Assembly (NCBI GenBank): GCA_020028535.1
Contig: JAIBHM010000038.1
Span: 1 to 11,937, forward strand
Length of the DNA stretch: 11,937 nucleotides
From: Armatimonadota bacterium
GTDB lineage: Bacteria; Sysuimicrobiota; Sysuimicrobiia; Sysuimicrobiales; Kaftiobacteriaceae
Direction of reading: 5' to 3'
The notes below the pieces were generated by a model, which saw nothing but the letters and a program-made list of their open reading frames with translations, was not told the origin of the DNA and did no database searches. A program made the position numbers and the translations under genes. This document shows positions 7,034 to 11,937 of this stretch, piece by piece; the first letter of the stretch is position 1, and each line of letters begins with the position of its first letter.

Positions 7034-7557
7034 GGGATCACAGTCCCTTCGCGCGGGGCGGCGGTCTGGCGCTTGGGGGCCGGGCGCTTGACCTTCACGA
7101 CGCCGGTCGCGATGGGCTCCTTGGGCGTGCCTCGATGCAGATCGTCCAGATCGTACAGAAGATTGGCGCGGTTGAACGTGCTCGCCTCGTAGTGGGGGAC
7201 GAAGACGATCGCCTCCGTCGGGCAGACCTCCACGCACAGGCCGCAGTAGCAGCACTTGTCCATCTCGATGTCAAAGCGCGTGAGCAGACGCTCCTTGCCC
7301 TTGCCGGTCGCCTCGATATGGATGCACCGGTCGGGACAGACCCGCTCGCACTGGAAGCAGATGATGCATTTGTCGTTGTCGGTTTCGGGGTCGATCGGTA
7401 GCGCGAGCAGGCCGTGCCAGCGGTTGCTGATGTTCAGCTTCTGAATGGGGTAGATGACCGTGATCTTGGGCTCGAACATCGTGCGCAGTGTCGACTTCAG
7501 TCCCACCACGAGGCCGATCGCACCCTGCACGACACGCTGGCTGAGGCTCTGCGTCAT
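7030..7557 (-). CDS. nuoI: NADH-quinone oxidoreductase subunit I (2x[4Fe-4S])
   Basis: A 175-aa ferredoxin-like subunit that carries clusters N6a and N6b to NuoB in complex I. It has two complete [4Fe-4S] motifs: C64-x2-C67-x2-C70-x3-C74-P, and C102-x2-C105-x2-C108-x3-C112-P, with the usual exchange of the fourth cysteine between clusters. An N-terminal amphipathic stretch (about residues 5-30) should lie on the membrane. The start is ATG at 7557, overlapping the nuoD stop as ATGA; the longer frame to 7833 is a shadow of nuoD. The C-terminal tail (from about 150) is basic and Pro-rich. The position between nuoD and nuoC is atypical, since nuoI usually follows nuoH. Confidence 0.95.
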   Translation of the reverse strand: MTQSLSQRVVQGAIGLVVGLKSTLRTMFEPKITVIYPIQKLNISNRWHGLLALPIDPETDNDKCIICFQCERVCPDRCIHIEATGKGKERLLTRFDIEMDKCCYCGLCVEVCPTEAIVFVPHYEASTFNRANLLYDLDDLHRGTPKEPIATGVVKVKRPAPKRQTAAPREGTVIP

Positions 7558-8657
7558 CGATCGACGTCCGAGAGCACGATGTCGATGCTGCCGAGAATGG
7601 CGATCACATCCGCGACCTTCCAGCCGCGCATCATCTCGGTGAGGGCATACAAGTTGCTGAACGCCGGGGCCCGGATCTTCACCCGGTAGGGTTTGTCCGA
7701 CCCGTCCGCCACGAGGTAGATGCCGAGGTCGCCACGCGGTGACTCGGTGCGCGCGTACACTTCGCCCTTCGGCACCTTCAGCGCGACCTGCACCTTGGAG
7801 CGGATCTCGCCGGCGGGCAATTGCTCGATGCATTGACGGATGATGCGAATGCTCTGCCGCATCTCCTCCATCCGGACGAGATACCGGGCGAAGCAGTCGC
7901 CCTCCGAGCGCACCGGGACGCCGAACTCCATCCGGTCGTACACCTCGTACGGGTGCGCTTTACGCACGTCATAATCCAGGCCCGAGGCGCGCGCGACCGG
8001 CCCGCTCGCCCCCATGGCGATCGCCCTCTCTTTCGCCAGCACGCCGACGCCCTGCGTGCGCGCGAGGAAGATCGGGTTGCCGGTCAGGAGCTCGTCGTAC
8101 TCCGGCAGCCGGTCCATGAAGTAGTCGCAGAACTCCAGGCAACGGTGGGTCCAGCCTTCCGGCAGGTCCTCGTTCACCCCGCCGATGCGGAAGTAGACGT
8201 GGTGCAGCCGGCCGCCGGTCGAGCTCTCAAAGAGGTCCATGATCCGCTCGCGCTCGCGCATCGCCCATAGGAAGGCGGTAAAGGCCCCTAGATCGATGCC
8301 GAAGGTGCCCACCCAGATGAGGTGGCTGCTGATCCGCTGGAGCTCGAGCATGATGGTGCGGATATATCTTGCGCGTTCGGGAACCTCGATCTTGGCGAGG
8401 CGCTCGGTGGCGAGGACCCACACCTCTTCGTTGGCCATCGCGGACAGGTAATCCATGCCGCGGTCCACCAGGGCGATGTTCTGGAGGTACGTGCGCGCTT
8501 CCATCATCTTCTCGACGGAAGAATGCAGGTATCCGATGTCCGGCTGCACGTCCACGATGTTCTCCCCGTCGAGGGTGACGATGAGCCGCAGCACCCCATG
8601 GGTACTCGGATGCTGGGGGCCCATATTCAGGATGAGCTCTTCCGTGCGCAGTGCCAT
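7554..8657 (-). CDS. nuoD: NADH-quinone oxidoreductase subunit D
   Basis: A 367-aa subunit (49-kDa homologue) that forms the quinone-reduction pocket of complex I with NuoB. The N-terminal MGPQHPSTHGVLR holds the conserved quinone-site histidines (His16 and His20). Tyr57 in ARTYLQ matches the quinone-binding tyrosine. The sequence ends in LGSIDIVLSDVDR. The Ni-binding CxxC pairs of the homologous hydrogenase large subunits are absent at both ends, so this is a complex I or Fpo-like subunit, not a hydrogenase. It starts 6 bp after the nuoB stop, and its TGA overlaps the nuoI ATG. All core blocks are intact. Confidence 0.96.
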   Translation of the reverse strand: MALRTEELILNMGPQHPSTHGVLRLIVTLDGENIVDVQPDIGYLHSSVEKMMEARTYLQNIALVDRGMDYLSAMANEEVWVLATERLAKIEVPERARYIRTIMLELQRISSHLIWVGTFGIDLGAFTAFLWAMRERERIMDLFESSTGGRLHHVYFRIGGVNEDLPEGWTHRCLEFCDYFMDRLPEYDELLTGNPIFLARTQGVGVLAKERAIAMGASGPVARASGLDYDVRKAHPYEVYDRMEFGVPVRSEGDCFARYLVRMEEMRQSIRIIRQCIEQLPAGEIRSKVQVALKVPKGEVYARTESPRGDLGIYLVADGSDKPYRVKIRAPAFSNLYALTEMMRGWKVADVIAILGSIDIVLSDVDR

Positions 8658-8663
8658 GGCCGC

Positions 8664-9248
8664 TCAGGACTCGGCTGCTCTCGCCGCCGCGATCCGCCGG
8701 CGCAAGAAGGGCTCCTTGCGGATCTTTTCCTGCAGCTTGAGGAAGCCTTCGTACAAGGCCTCGGGGCGCGGGGGGCAGCCCGGCACGTAGACGTCTACGG
8801 GGATGACTTGATCGATACCCTTCAGGATCGAGTAGTTGTCGTAGTAGAACGGGCCGCCGCAGGTGGCGCAGGAGCCCATGGACACCACATACTTGGGCTC
8901 CGGCATCTGCTCCCACAGGCGGCGGACGATCGGCGCGATCTTGATCGTGGCGCGGCCCGCGACGATGATGCAGTCGGCCTGACGCGGGGTGCCGCGGGGA
9001 ATGATGCCCACACGGTCAGCGTCGAAGCGGGTCGCCATGAATTGCATCATCTCGATCGCGCAGCAGGCCAGCCCGAAAGTAAGCGGCCACAGGGAGGCGG
9101 CCCGCCCCCAGTTCAGCACATCCTCGACTTTGGTCAGAAACACCGCTCCGCCCGGAAGGGCATCGATCACTTCGAGCGCCTTGTCCAGCGGCTGTACCTG
9201 GCTGCGGCGGAGGGACTGTGGATCAGTGGAAAGTGGATCAGGGGACAT
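8664..9248 (-). CDS. nuoB: NADH-quinone oxidoreductase subunit B (cluster N2)
   Basis: A 194-aa subunit holding the terminal [4Fe-4S] cluster N2, which hands electrons to quinone. The ligands are Cys63-Cys64 (FGLACCAIEMM), Cys128 (MGSCATCGG) and Cys159 (VPGCPPRPE). An additional Cys131 lies three residues after Cys128, a position that is Ser or Gly in the NuoB proteins I know best. A GTG at 9251 directly precedes the ATG at 9248; I chose the ATG, which has GGGAGG 8 nt upstream. The N-terminal 20 residues include a small DP-S/T-DP repeat and are not conserved. First gene of the nuoBDIC set. No nuoA precedes it, and the membrane subunits are not in the window. Confidence 0.95.
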   Translation of the reverse strand: MSPDPLSTDPQSLRRSQVQPLDKALEVIDALPGGAVFLTKVEDVLNWGRAASLWPLTFGLACCAIEMMQFMATRFDADRVGIIPRGTPRQADCIIVAGRATIKIAPIVRRLWEQMPEPKYVVSMGSCATCGGPFYYDNYSILKGIDQVIPVDVYVPGCPPRPEALYEGFLKLQEKIRKEPFLRRRIAAARAAES

Positions 9249-9323
9249 CACGCTCGCCTCCCGGGCGGAACATCAAACCGTCACGTGAGTACTGTACACC
9301 GTCGATGATGTCCTGCCCTCTTC

Positions 9324-9352
9324 ATCTTACTGTTGTCCCAAGTCATGGTCAA
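9324..9352 (-). promoter_or_regulatory. Predicted promoter of nuoBDIC
   Basis: On the minus strand, TTGACC (9352-9347), a 17-bp spacer and TAAGAT (9329-9324) form a good housekeeping -35/-10 pair. Transcription would begin near 9317, giving a leader of about 70 nt before nuoB. This makes the nuo genes independent of the HNH gene upstream. Confidence 0.6.
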
Positions 9353-9390
9353 ACGCGCAAACTCACCTAACCTCTGACATTCGACACGTT

Positions 9391-9424
9391 GTGGCCAGGC
9401 GCGGCCATCCGGCCCGCGAGCCAC
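9391..9424. terminator. Strong hairpin between the HNH gene and the nuo promoter
   Basis: GTGGC (9391-9395) pairs with GCCAC (9420-9424), and CGCGGCC (9400-9406) pairs with GGCC(c)GCG (9411-9418) with one bulged C and an ATCC loop, about 12 bp in total. It lies 40 bp after the HNH stop and before the nuo -35. No T-run follows on either strand, so it is not a canonical intrinsic terminator. It may insulate the two transcripts with the help of a factor, or be an unrelated cruciform. Confidence 0.35.
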
Positions 9425-9461
9425 ACCCAAGTTTGACCTACGGAGATCTGCAAGCTAGCCG

Positions 9462-9510
9462 GTTTAGGTCGTCTGTCTGCCTCGGGATAGAACTCGGTCC
9501 GGACCGAGTT
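9462..9510 (+). repeat. Direct repeat with 20-bp perfect palindrome, copy 1
   Basis: GTTTAGGTC (9462-9470) is followed after 20 bp by AACTCGGTCCGGACCGAGTT (9491-9510), a perfect palindrome. The same arrangement recurs at 10831-10878 in the same orientation, so the HNH gene is bracketed. The HNH stop codon (9464-9466) and the last 15 codons lie within this repeat. A transcript of either strand could form an 8-bp stem with a CCGG or TTGG-type loop. Confidence 0.85.
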
Positions 9511-10639
9511 GGGACCATTCCCGCGTTGAGGACATTACCCCCATTCGCGCGCGCCTCGGGACCGGCGTGCTTGAGGCGGCCGAAAAGATCTCGGCCTCGT
9601 AGCCATTGTGCCCGCGGCACCGCAGCTGGATGTTCTCGACTGTGGCGTCTCCGCCCGCGCTGTGAGGTACAACGTGATGAAACTCAAGGAAGGCCTGCGC
9701 CGTGCAGCGGCGACCATTGTGGGCCACGAAGGCACACTGGCCGCCGTCGCGCGTCCACACCGTTCGCCTGACCTTAGCGGGGATGTGACGTGAGCGTGGG
9801 ACTGTGCCGCGGTTTCCCCGCGGGCGATCCGCGACGCTCTCGCGCGGGCGGTCGGTGGCGGCGAACTTCTGCTTCGCCAGGTTGCTGAGGAGCGCCGTCA
9901 GGGCCCGATCGATGATCTCCCCGACGTCGCCGTCCGGGATCTGGGAACGCAGCAGGTCCTGGGCCTGCAGCAGCTTCGCATGCGTCTCTGCATTCGCCGT
10001 GAACTGCACTTTGTAGCACCGTGGCGCGAGGGGCTCGACCACAGCGCGGCGTGCAGCCGATGGAGGCGGCGGGGACAGAAGGCTACCAGCCGCGCACCGT
10101 GTAGCGTCACTGGAGTCTACCGCAGAATCGACCAACTGAGGGCCCGCCTCGCCACCCGGCACCGGAACCACCGCAGTAACGTGGCTCGGAGCCGGGAGCC
10201 TGCGGATCGATGAGGGCACAGCCGGCTGGGGTCGCAGCCCTGCCACGAGTTCCTCGACCTGCCGCTTCCGCTGATGTTTGGCCGCCGCGAGGAGGTCGAC
10301 ATGATTCCCGGGCGTGAGGTACGGCGCCAGCAACGTTATCGTCGTGAGATTCGCCGACCCGTCCCCGAGCAGCTCCAGGATGATTGGGTACTTCCGCGCA
10401 GCCCGGGCAGCCTCGATCCGCCCGTAGGCGGCGTGCTCGGAGAGATGCAGCACCTGCAGGCAGTAGGTGAACATGGAGGAACAGCCTTCAGCCAGATAGA
10501 GACCGCGCTCGTCGAGCACGGCGAGATGGGCGATGAGGGCCGCCGTCGCCTCGCGTTCCCGCTGAGCCAGCACTTTCACCTGCGCGACAAGTTGCTGATC
10601 GGAGAGCTGACCAACAAGGGAGAGGACGTTTGTGTTCAT
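9464..10639 (-). CDS. HNH endonuclease (DUF222/13E12-like architecture)
   Basis: A 391-aa protein. The N-terminal helical region (about residues 10-140) includes GCSSMFTYCLQVLHLSEHAA and RIEAARAARKYP and resembles the DUF222-type domain of 13E12-repeat proteins. A variable Pro-rich linker (about 140-205) leads to a second helical block (YKVQFTANAETHAKLLQAQD). The C-terminal HNH nuclease (about 284-352) has putative zinc ligands Cys302, Cys312, Cys341 and His344, the catalytic pair His321-His322 in EFHHVVPHSAGG, and Asn336. All key residues are present, so it should be active on DNA. The last 39 residues after EAEIF look unconserved, and the final ones are encoded by a flanking repeat. The ATG at 10639 has no ribosome binding site but a suitably placed -10. 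Related proteins are often multicopy. Cognate target unknown. Confidence 0.88.
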   Translation of the reverse strand: MNTNVLSLVGQLSDQQLVAQVKVLAQREREATAALIAHLAVLDERGLYLAEGCSSMFTYCLQVLHLSEHAAYGRIEAARAARKYPIILELLGDGSANLTTITLLAPYLTPGNHVDLLAAAKHQRKRQVEELVAGLRPQPAVPSSIRRLPAPSHVTAVVPVPGGEAGPQLVDSAVDSSDATRCAAGSLLSPPPPSAARRAVVEPLAPRCYKVQFTANAETHAKLLQAQDLLRSQIPDGDVGEIIDRALTALLSNLAKQKFAATDRPRESVADRPRGNRGTVPRSRHIPAKVRRTVWTRDGGQCAFVAHNGRRCTAQAFLEFHHVVPHSAGGDATVENIQLRCRGHNGYEAEIFSAASSTPVPRRARMGVMSSTREWSQLGPDRVLSRGRQTT

Positions 10640-10830
10640 GGTCTATGTATAGCACGAGGATTTTGCAGCCCATGAGAAGGCGCCCAAAGGGTTGGAGATC
10701 GCCCAATTCTCGCCGCAGCGCCGTGCTTCGTCCAGGTGCGGTTCTCGGACGATTCTGGCCTGCGTCATCGCCATCTAAGCGTGACGCTGCTGAGGTTTCG
10801 AAAGCCTGGTTGGAAACCTGTCAATAACCC
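10640..10830. other. Non-coding stretch between the HNH gene and repeat copy 2
   Basis: About 190 bp with no convincing gene on either strand. It holds the HNH promoter at its left end, an interrupted inverted repeat (AGGTTT at 10794-10799 and AAACCT at 10814-10819) and an isolated TTGACA on the minus strand (10824-10819) with no matching -10. I see nothing else in it. Confidence 0.5.
10646..10654 (-). promoter_or_regulatory. Extended -10 of the HNH gene, leaderless start
   Basis: On the minus strand, TGCTATACA (10654-10646) is a TGn-extended -10. Six bp separate it from the ATG, so +1 would fall on the A of the start codon at 10639. This fits the missing ribosome binding site. No good -35 is seen, which extended -10 promoters tolerate. 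Confidence 0.4.
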
Positions 10831-10878
10831 GTTTAGGTCATCGCGGGTATCCGAAGGTAACTCGGTCTGGACCGAGTT
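10831..10878 (+). repeat. Direct repeat with 20-bp palindrome, copy 2
   Basis: GTTTAGGTC (10831-10839) is followed after 19 bp by AACTCGGTCTGGACCGAGTT (10859-10878). This differs from copy 1 in a single central base, which breaks the palindrome's centre only. The sequence between the two parts is diverged and one base shorter than in copy 1. The right edge abuts the alpha-oxoamine synthase remnant. The two copies are 1,369 bp apart. Confidence 0.85.
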
Positions 10879-10879
10879 C

Positions 10880-11014
10880 GGCATCGCATTCTCAACCGTG
10901 GCCCGGGGAAAGGCTCGCGTGCGGACCGTCGTGACGGCGGGTCACACGACGGCGCACCTGCGTCGCGCGTTGGACGCGTTGAGACGGTCGGCGGAGAACT
11001 CAATCGGCGACTGA
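10880..11014 (+). pseudogene. C-terminal remnant of an alpha-oxoamine synthase (BioF/KBL family)
   Basis: The plus-strand frame ending at TGA 11012-11014 encodes GIAFSTVARGKARVR, then VVTAGHT and HLRRALDALRR. This matches, without gaps, the C-terminal end of 8-amino-7-oxononanoate synthase and 2-amino-3-ketobutyrate CoA ligase, whose pattern is roughly I-x-P-x-TVP-x-G-x-AR-[LI]-R-x-x-x-[ST]-A-x-HT-x-x-x-[LIV]. Similarity starts right after repeat copy 2; the in-frame sequence upstream is unrelated, and the PLP-binding part (about 340 residues) is missing. The open frame can be read from an ATG at 10736, but that product would be a chimera without a catalytic domain. Probably a relic of a gene cut by a rearrangement at the repeat. 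BioF and KBL cannot be told apart from this piece. Confidence 0.62.
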
Positions 11015-11052
11015 GCGCACTGCCATCGGGAGGCGCCGGCGGGGTAGCGCAG

Positions 11053-11064
11053 ACGGCGCGCCGT
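11053..11064. repeat. 12-bp GC-rich palindrome
   Basis: ACGGCGCGCCGT is a perfect palindrome lying between the synthase remnant and the arsR-type promoter. No T-run follows. It could be a leftover 3' structure of the broken gene or chance in GC-rich DNA. Confidence 0.3.
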
Positions 11065-11094
11065 GGCGTTCCGCAGGCGGCGGCAAACTGTAAG

Positions 11095-11123
11095 TTGACA
11101 CTTTCGTAAGCATCTGTTTAAAT
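11095..11123 (+). promoter_or_regulatory. Promoter of the arsR-type gene with possible operator
   Basis: A perfect -35 TTGACA (11095-11100), a 17-bp spacer and TTAAAT (11118-11123) form a strong promoter. The -10 directly touches the ATG at 11124, so +1 should fall near 11130, where an in-frame GTG begins. The spacer holds CTTTCGTAAG (11101-11110), a near-palindrome (8 of 10) in the position of an operator, and GTAAG occurs twice (11090-11094 and 11106-11110). Autorepression by the encoded ArsR-type protein is likely. Confidence 0.65.
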
Positions 11124-11477
11124 ATGGCCGTGGATGCCGCCCTGAAAGCCATCGCCGAACCTCGGCGTCGCGAGATTCTGCGTCTGGTCTGGCACCGCGA
11201 GCTCGCGGCCGGATCGATCGCCGCCCGATTCGACGTGACCCGGCCCGCCATCTCCCAGCACCTGCGGATTCTCAAGGACAGCGGCCTGCTCACGGAGCGA
11301 CGGGAGGGCACGCGGCGCTTCTACCGGGCGCGCCCGGAAGGCGTCGAGGATCTGCGCGAGTTCCTGGAGGAGTTCTGGGAGACGAGCCTGCGCCGGCTGA
11401 AGGTCGAAGCGGAAGCCGCAGAGCGGCGGCTGCGGAGGGCGGAGCGGCGGGCGATCGAGCGGCGCAAGCGGCAGTGA
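11124..11477 (+). CDS. ArsR-type winged-helix transcriptional regulator
   Basis: A 117-aa dimeric repressor of the ArsR/SmtB fold. The core AIAEPRRREILRLVWHRELAAGSIAARF is followed by the recognition helix region VTRPAISQHLRILKDSGLL and the wing ERREGTRRFYRA (about residues 10-75). The ELCVCDL-type metal site of classic members is absent, so metal sensing is unlikely. The C-terminal third is a long, very charged Arg/Glu helix, probably for dimerisation. The ATG at 11124 is the longest start, but the promoter would initiate at GTG 11130, so the real product may be two residues shorter and leaderless. It lies 47 bp before an SRPBCC/AHSA1 gene, a frequent pairing in which the regulator controls that gene. 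Confidence 0.92.
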   Translation: MAVDAALKAIAEPRRREILRLVWHRELAAGSIAARFDVTRPAISQHLRILKDSGLLTERREGTRRFYRARPEGVEDLREFLEEFWETSLRRLKVEAEAAERRLRRAERRAIERRKRQ

Positions 11478-11524
11478 ACAATCAGGCGCAGCACCGGAGG
11501 ATAGACGTGGGGGAGGTTCCCAAG

Positions 11525-11937
11525 ATGACCGTGGAGGAACGCAGTGCCATCCGGCGTGAGATTCGTGTGAAGGCTCGCCCGGAGACCATCTTCCCGTTGC
11601 TCACCGATCCGTCCAGAATGATCCGCTGGAAAGGCGCCCTGGCGGAACTCGATCCCCGCCCCGGTGGGATCTACCGGGTGCAGTTCAACAGTCGCGATAT
11701 CGTGCGCGGGACATATGTGGAGGTCGAGCGGCCTCGCCGCGTGGTGTTCACGTGGGGATGGGAGGGCGGCGGAGCAGTCCCGCCGGGCTCCAGCACTGTC
11801 GAGATTACCCTCACCCCAGACGGCGACGCGACGATCGTCAGGCTGGTGCACCGGGATCTACCCGAGGAGGCTCGGGCCAAGCACGTGCAGGGCTGGGATC
11901 TGTACATCCCGCGACTGGCCATCGCGGCTGCGGGAGG
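11525..11937 (+). CDS. SRPBCC/AHSA1-like protein, 3' truncated by the window
   Basis: The frame runs off the right edge after 137 codons. The sequence fits the START-like SRPBCC fold of AHSA1-type proteins: IRREIRVKARPETIFPLLTDPSRMIRWKG, then GGIYRVQ, IVRGTYVEVERPRRVVFTWGW, STVEITLTPDGDATIVRLVHRDLP and HVQGWDLYIPRL. Almost the whole domain is present. Proteins of this kind bind hydrophobic ligands in a deep cavity; no specific ligand can be predicted. The ATG at 11525 has GGGAGG 8 nt upstream, while an in-frame GTG at 11507 has GGAGG 6 nt upstream and is equally possible. Probably cotranscribed with and regulated by the arsR-type gene. Confidence 0.88.
   Translation, partial: MTVEERSAIRREIRVKARPETIFPLLTDPSRMIRWKGALAELDPRPGGIYRVQFNSRDIVRGTYVEVERPRRVVFTWGWEGGGAVPPGSSTVEITLTPDGDATIVRLVHRDLPEEARAKHVQGWDLYIPRLAIAAAG

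Noticed and set aside
9181..9245. Short tandem repeat in the nuoB 5' end (TGATCCACT-like units)
   Set aside because: Only two imperfect units within a non-conserved N-terminal extension; likely local slippage without further meaning.
10488..10706. Minus-strand frame overlapping the HNH gene start
   Set aside because: It overlaps the HNH coding region in another frame and encodes Arg-rich sequence with no recognisable motif.
10819..10824. Perfect TTGACA on the minus strand upstream of the HNH gene as a promoter
   Set aside because: No acceptable -10 at 16-18 bp; the extended -10 near 10650 explains the gene better.
9471..10830. GTTTAGGTC read as a 9-bp target-site duplication of an insertion sequence
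   Set aside because: The repeated unit also includes the palindrome 28-29 bp further on, lying inside on the left and outside on the right, and there is no transposase or terminal inverted repeat.

Overview
The window comes from a GC-rich bacterium. I could not assign a phylum from sequence alone. Pointers are PhoP/OmpR-type direct-repeat boxes, complex I genes in an unusual order, and an HNH protein of a type I associate with high-GC soil and subsurface lineages. Two genes (the HNH gene and the arsR-type gene) have a -10 element placed so that transcription would start on the start codon, which suggests the host uses leaderless mRNAs.

Layout: positions 1 to about 10,640 are almost entirely minus-strand genes. 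Read in the direction of transcription, they are an HNH endonuclease gene (10639-9464); four complex I subunit genes in the order nuoB-nuoD-nuoI-nuoC (9248-6383, tightly coupled by ATGA/GTGA overlaps and preceded by a good -35/-10 pair); and an OmpR-type response regulator with its histidine kinase (6327-4553, ATGA overlap). These are followed by a cell-envelope redox set of a membrane-anchored DM13 protein (4504-4034), a secreted RskA-like beta protein (3923-3375) and a membrane-anchored sulfite-oxidase-type molybdopterin oxidoreductase (3365-1803). Then come a small DUF2203 protein (1797-1468), dihydrolipoyl dehydrogenase (1452-49) and the first codons of one more gene. On the plus strand at the right end are an ArsR-type repressor (11124-11477) and a truncated SRPBCC/AHSA1 protein (from 11525), a common regulator-plus-partner pair.

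How the genes may work together: the two-component system lies next to the DM13/oxidoreductase set. A near-identical 17-bp box, made of two TTWANN/TTTACG half-sites 11 bp apart, lies upstream of both the response regulator gene and the DM13 gene, each time exactly 10 bp from a -10-like hexamer. The simplest reading is a response regulator that controls itself and the redox operon.

The accessory part is 9462-11014. The HNH gene is bracketed by two direct repeats, each holding GTTTAGGTC and, 28-29 bp later, a 20-bp palindrome (AACTCGGTCYGGACCGAGTT). The outer copy directly abuts a C-terminal remnant of an alpha-oxoamine synthase (BioF/KBL family). This looks like a small, HNH-only mobile or recombining unit with no other recognisable mobility gene, and it is the most unusual structure in the window.
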